From NCBI GenBank assembly GCA_963678855.1, contig OY787448.1, positions 1,736,001 to 1,800,000 on the forward strand: DNA of 64,000 bases, in the 5' to 3' direction. Each line of letters starts with the position of its first letter. The first letter of the stretch is position 1. A program made the translations under genes and the position numbers. This DNA is from F22 sp963678855 (GTDB lineage Bacteria > Bacteroidota > Bacteroidia > Bacteroidales > Bacteroidaceae). This document shows positions 60,843 to 64,000 of this stretch, one piece after another. Below the pieces are notes generated by a model. It was not told where the DNA came from. It saw only the letters and a list, made by a program, of their open reading frames with translations, and ran no database searches.

Positions 60843-62318
60843 ATGGCGGAAGAGACACTGAAACAAAAGACTGCCAAAGGCTTGTTTTGGGGAGGATTGA
60901 ATAACGGAATTCAACTGCTCCTCAATCTAGCCTTTGGCATTTTTTTAGCTCGTATCCTAGATAAGAGCGACTATGGTATGGTCGGAATGCTGACTATCTT
61001 TACGCTTCTTGCAGGGGCTTTACAGGATAGTGGCTTTGGTATGGCTTTGATTAATAGACAGCGCATCTCCCATAAAGATTACAATGCCGTCTTTTGGTTC
61101 TCTACACTGATGGGCTTAGGGTTATATGCCATTCTATTTTTCTGTGCCCCATTGATTGCAGCGTTTTATCGTACTCCTGAACTGGTACCATTAGCCCGCG
61201 TTGTGTTCTTGGGCTTTGTGATATCGAGTACTGGTATTGCCCATAGTGCTATGCTGAATAAGAAACTACTAGTTAAACAGCGTAGCTTATGCCAACTTAT
61301 AGCCTTACTCCTCTCCGGAGTCGTGGGGATAACCGTAGCTTTATCTGGTGGTGGATACTGGGGGCTTGTCGCACAAAGTCTCACATATATCTTTGCTTCA
61401 ACAGCAGGATTTTGGATTACCTCCAAATGGCGTCCTACTTTCTCGTGGGACTTCCAGCCATTAAAAGAAATGATAGGCTTCAGCAGCAAACTGCTAGTGA
61501 CCAATCTATTTCTTCAGTTCAATAACAACATCCTACAAGTCCTACTTGGACGCTTCTTTACCGCCAAAGATGTCGGTGTCTATAGCCAAGCTACTAAGTG
61601 GAATACCATGGGTGTCAATATGATTGCGGCCATGGTACAAGGTGTGGCTCAGCCCGTCTTGAAAGAAGTGGATAATGACCTAGAGCGACAGCTACGTGTC
61701 TTTCGTAAGATGCTACGATTTGTCTCTTTTGTAGCCTTTCCATTGCTTTTCGGTTTGTCAGCTACTGCCAATGAAGTCATTGTTCTGTTGTTGACCGATA
61801 AGTGGGCACCAAGTGCTTTGTTACTGAATCGCCTAGCGATAATGGGAGCCTTTATGCCTATTATCAACCTCTATACGTATTTGTTGATTAGTCGCGGCCG
61901 CTCAGGAATCTATATGGGCAGTACGATAGCATTGGGTGTAGCCCAAGTTATTGCTATGTTATTGGTGTATCCTTATGGCATCACCATGATGGTGACAGTC
62001 TATTGCAGTATCCATATCTTGTGGTTGCTGGTATGGCATTATTTTGTACAGAGACAGATAGGCTTGTCCTTCTGGATGATGATTAAAGATATAGCCCCAT
62101 TCGGTGGCTTGGCTGTAGTCAGTGTAGCAGCTGGTGTACTTGTCAGTAATTGGCTAGCGGCATATCTTGGTTCTGTGTCACTAATCATGAGCCTTGGAGT
62201 GAAAGTGCTAGTGGCTGCCACATTATATATAGGTGTGCTGTATCTTCTAAAAGTACGCATCTTGATAGAATCCTTGACCCATCTGCCAGGAATGAAACCA
62301 AAATCGAAGGACTTATGA
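60843..62318 (+). CDS. Lipopolysaccharide/polysaccharide flippase (Wzx-like)
   Basis: A 491-residue MOP-superfamily membrane protein with about 14 hydrophobic segments. The N-terminal block KTAKGLFWGGLNNGIQLLLN and ARILDKSDYGMVGML fits the Polysacc_synt/WzxC-type lipopolysaccharide biosynthesis proteins that translocate lipid-linked glycans. A GT4 gene overlaps its stop (ATGA) and a GT2 gene follows, so it belongs to a glycan-assembly cluster continuing past the window. Confidence 0.9.
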   Translation: MAEETLKQKTAKGLFWGGLNNGIQLLLNLAFGIFLARILDKSDYGMVGMLTIFTLLAGALQDSGFGMALINRQRISHKDYNAVFWFSTLMGLGLYAILFFCAPLIAAFYRTPELVPLARVVFLGFVISSTGIAHSAMLNKKLLVKQRSLCQLIALLLSGVVGITVALSGGGYWGLVAQSLTYIFASTAGFWITSKWRPTFSWDFQPLKEMIGFSSKLLVTNLFLQFNNNILQVLLGRFFTAKDVGVYSQATKWNTMGVNMIAAMVQGVAQPVLKEVDNDLERQLRVFRKMLRFVSFVAFPLLFGLSATANEVIVLLLTDKWAPSALLLNRLAIMGAFMPIINLYTYLLISRGRSGIYMGSTIALGVAQVIAMLLVYPYGITMMVTVYCSIHILWLLVWHYFVQRQIGLSFWMMIKDIAPFGGLAVVSVAAGVLVSNWLAAYLGSVSLIMSLGVKVLVAATLYIGVLYLLKVRILIESLTHLPGMKPKSKDL

Positions 62319-63448
62319 AGCGACTTTTAGTTTTCCATCCAGCCTTAGCCCCTTACCGTATCGATTTCTTTAATAGACTCGATGCGGCCAGTGATGCGAC
62401 TTTTTACTTTACACGTCAGCAGATGATAGAGCAACGTTTTGATGACGATGCTTTGCGGGACCAAACGACGTTTACGAGTCATTTCTTTGATCAAGTATAC
62501 CGACGAGGAAATAAAGAATATGCTCGTGGATACAGTCGTGCTATACGTGAGAGCCAACCTGATGTATTGCTTGGTTCAGAGTTGTCCATGACGACTTGGC
62601 GCCCTTTGATACATAAATACTGGCGCCTTGCTACCGCTTGGTTGACAGGCAAACCGGTACCCAAAGTATGGTCCATCGTAGACGATAGCCTAGATATGGC
62701 ATGTCGCTGGATGGGTGGGGCACGCTGGCAAAGAAAACTGCTATTGCCTCTACTAGATGGTATGATAACCGTCAATCCAGAAGTGGCCGATTATTATGAG
62801 TCGACTTATGCCTTGAAGCGCAAGCCAGTGGTGATGCCCATCATCCAAGAAGATACACACTTCCGTGTGAAACTAGAAAGTGCACTTCCTATAGCTGCGC
62901 AGTATATTCAAGATTACGATTTAGCAGATACAAGATGCTTGCTTTTTGTCGGGCGCTTAGTCCCACTGAAAGGGGTTGATAGACTCATCACCGCCTTTTG
63001 CGCTAGTGAACCAACTCCTAAAGACCGACTCATTATCGTAGGAGAAGGAGAATCAGCTGAAACTTTGAAAGCACAAGCAGCAGCAAGTCCTTATGCTAGC
63101 CAGATACTATTTGTAGGCAGATATGAAGATTTGAATCTATTAGCTTGGTATCTTATTGGGCAAACACTTGCTTTGTGCAGCGACTCCGAAGCTTTCGGTG
63201 CCGTGGTCAATGAAGCCTTGCTTGCTGGCATGCCTGTGTTATGCACAGAAGTGGCCGGTGCAGCATCCTTGCTAGGTCCTACTCAAGGAGCTGCTTTCCC
63301 TTATATGGATACCAATCGTCTAGCCGAACTAATCAAACAATATCTGTATACACAAGAAACTATAAGCAGTCCATTGACTGTTCGTCCTTCGTTGATGCCT
63401 GTCACTTTTGAAGCTTGCATGCAGCGTGTATTGGATGCTATATTATAA
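62315..63448 (+). CDS. Glycosyltransferase family 4
   Basis: A 377-residue GT-B enzyme. The C-terminal GT4 domain has LLFVGRLVPLKGVDRLI, IIVGEGESAETLK, LFVGRYEDLN and the donor-binding SDSEAFGAVVNEALLAGMPV with the E-x7-E pair. The N-terminal acceptor domain begins RLLVFHPALAPYRIDFFNRL. The ATG at 62315 overlaps the flippase stop by 4 bp. A longer frame reaching back to 62150 lies within the flippase gene and is rejected. It should add one sugar to a surface glycan; donor and linkage are not predictable. Confidence 0.92.
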   Translation: MKRLLVFHPALAPYRIDFFNRLDAASDATFYFTRQQMIEQRFDDDALRDQTTFTSHFFDQVYRRGNKEYARGYSRAIRESQPDVLLGSELSMTTWRPLIHKYWRLATAWLTGKPVPKVWSIVDDSLDMACRWMGGARWQRKLLLPLLDGMITVNPEVADYYESTYALKRKPVVMPIIQEDTHFRVKLESALPIAAQYIQDYDLADTRCLLFVGRLVPLKGVDRLITAFCASEPTPKDRLIIVGEGESAETLKAQAAASPYASQILFVGRYEDLNLLAWYLIGQTLALCSDSEAFGAVVNEALLAGMPVLCTEVAGAASLLGPTQGAAFPYMDTNRLAELIKQYLYTQETISSPLTVRPSLMPVTFEACMQRVLDAIL

Positions 63449-64000
63449 TGCCTATGTCTGAAACTCGAATCTATCCAGCTACTCCCTTAGTCACGGTTAT
63501 TATTCCTGTATATAATGACCAGGACTATATCGGTGCGTGTCTAGATAGTGTGCTCAACCAGACTTATGCCCATCTACAAGTCCTTGTTATTGATGATGGC
63601 TCTTCAGATGATACAGCTACTATCATTGATGAGTATGCAGCAAAAGACAAACGTGTTGAAGCCATCCACATCCCTAATCAAGGTGTGAGTGTGGCGCGCA
63701 ATATAGGTTTGGACAAGATGCAAGGCGATTACCTAGTCTTTATGGATTCTGACGACTATCTAGATATACAAGCTATTAGCCATCTTGTCACATTTGCTGA
63801 AAGTAACCAACTAGATATGGTTTTGTTTGGGGCGCACTACTATCATCATGATGGGACAGATGAAGTGCGACTTCCTTACCCTACTACCCAAGTGCTTGAT
63901 GAGGCTGAAGTAAAACGTCAGATGTATAAAGGCGAACTTTCCACTCCAATTTGGGATAAGTTCTATCACCGTCGTGTGTGGGAAAACCTTCGCTTTGATG
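63448..64000 (+). CDS. Glycosyltransferase family 2, 3' end beyond window
   Basis: The first 184 codons of a GT-A enzyme. After a short lead come VTVIIPVYNDQDYIGACLDS and LVIDDGSSDDT, then GVSVARNIGLD and the metal-binding DxD block YLVFMDSDDYLD. These are the N-terminal half of a family 2 transferase. The ATG at 63448 overlaps the last base of the GT4 stop (TAATG), a typical coupled arrangement. No stop occurs before the window ends. Confidence 0.92.
   Translation, partial: MPMSETRIYPATPLVTVIIPVYNDQDYIGACLDSVLNQTYAHLQVLVIDDGSSDDTATIIDEYAAKDKRVEAIHIPNQGVSVARNIGLDKMQGDYLVFMDSDDYLDIQAISHLVTFAESNQLDMVLFGAHYYHHDGTDEVRLPYPTTQVLDEAEVKRQMYKGELSTPIWDKFYHRRVWENLRFD

Noticed and set aside
62150..62314. 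N-terminal extension of the GT4 protein
   Set aside because: It overlaps the flippase gene in another frame, and the GT4 domain starts naturally at the ATGA overlap at 62315.

Overview
The window is chromosomal DNA of a Bacteroidales bacterium, possibly Porphyromonas-like. Three things point there. A TAnnTTTG -7 promoter box, sometimes with a TTTG about 20 bp upstream, sits before many genes. There are SusC/SusD proteins, an S46 dipeptidyl-peptidase and a glsA/glsB glycine-lipid pair. Two spacer-free palindromic tandem arrays of 22-23 bp resemble minisatellites known from Porphyromonas. No phage, integrase, insertion sequence or CRISPR array was seen.

Layout. 1-4 kb: end of a flippase, a secreted S46 peptidase and a convergent metallo-beta-lactamase-fold hydrolase. 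4.1-4.6 kb: a cobalamin riboswitch with its own promoter and a terminator but no obvious gene. 4.6-17 kb: MATE exporter, dusB, U32 protein, a very large Tricorn-like S41 protease, thioesterase, dprA, PfkB kinase, single-domain arabinose-5-phosphate isomerase and M16 protease. 17-22 kb: a minus-strand operon (Ig-like lipoprotein, DUF3108, NimA-like flavoprotein) and a DUF2851 gene. 21.9-25.8 kb: dapB, signal peptidase I, a signal-peptidase paralogue lacking both catalytic residues, and a WbqC-like gene.

25.8-38.7 kb is a polysaccharide utilisation locus. It holds a membrane-spanning beta-propeller/Y_Y_Y/LuxR-type regulator, SusC, SusD, a PKD lipoprotein, GH3 and GH16. The enzyme pair fits laminarin or a related beta-1,3-glucan: GH16 would cut outside the cell and GH3 would finish oligosaccharides in the periplasm. 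An intrinsic terminator lies inside the locus, and an AraC-family remnant follows it.

39-49.8 kb is housekeeping: an HU-like protein, cysS and mnmA (divergent), glsA-glsB, one tRNA(CAT), a START-like protein, a long LptF/LptG permease, ribBA and aspC. 50-55 kb is a local signalling island. Two tandem paralogous TPR-lipoprotein/TM/HTH receptors lie between two outward-oriented genes (DUF3244 secreted protein and PH-domain membrane protein). Both outer promoters carry the same direct-repeat motif at exactly the same distance from the -7 box. 55-64 kb: alpha/beta hydrolase, POT peptide transporter, and metG followed by a glycan-export cluster (flippase, GT4, GT2) that runs off the end.
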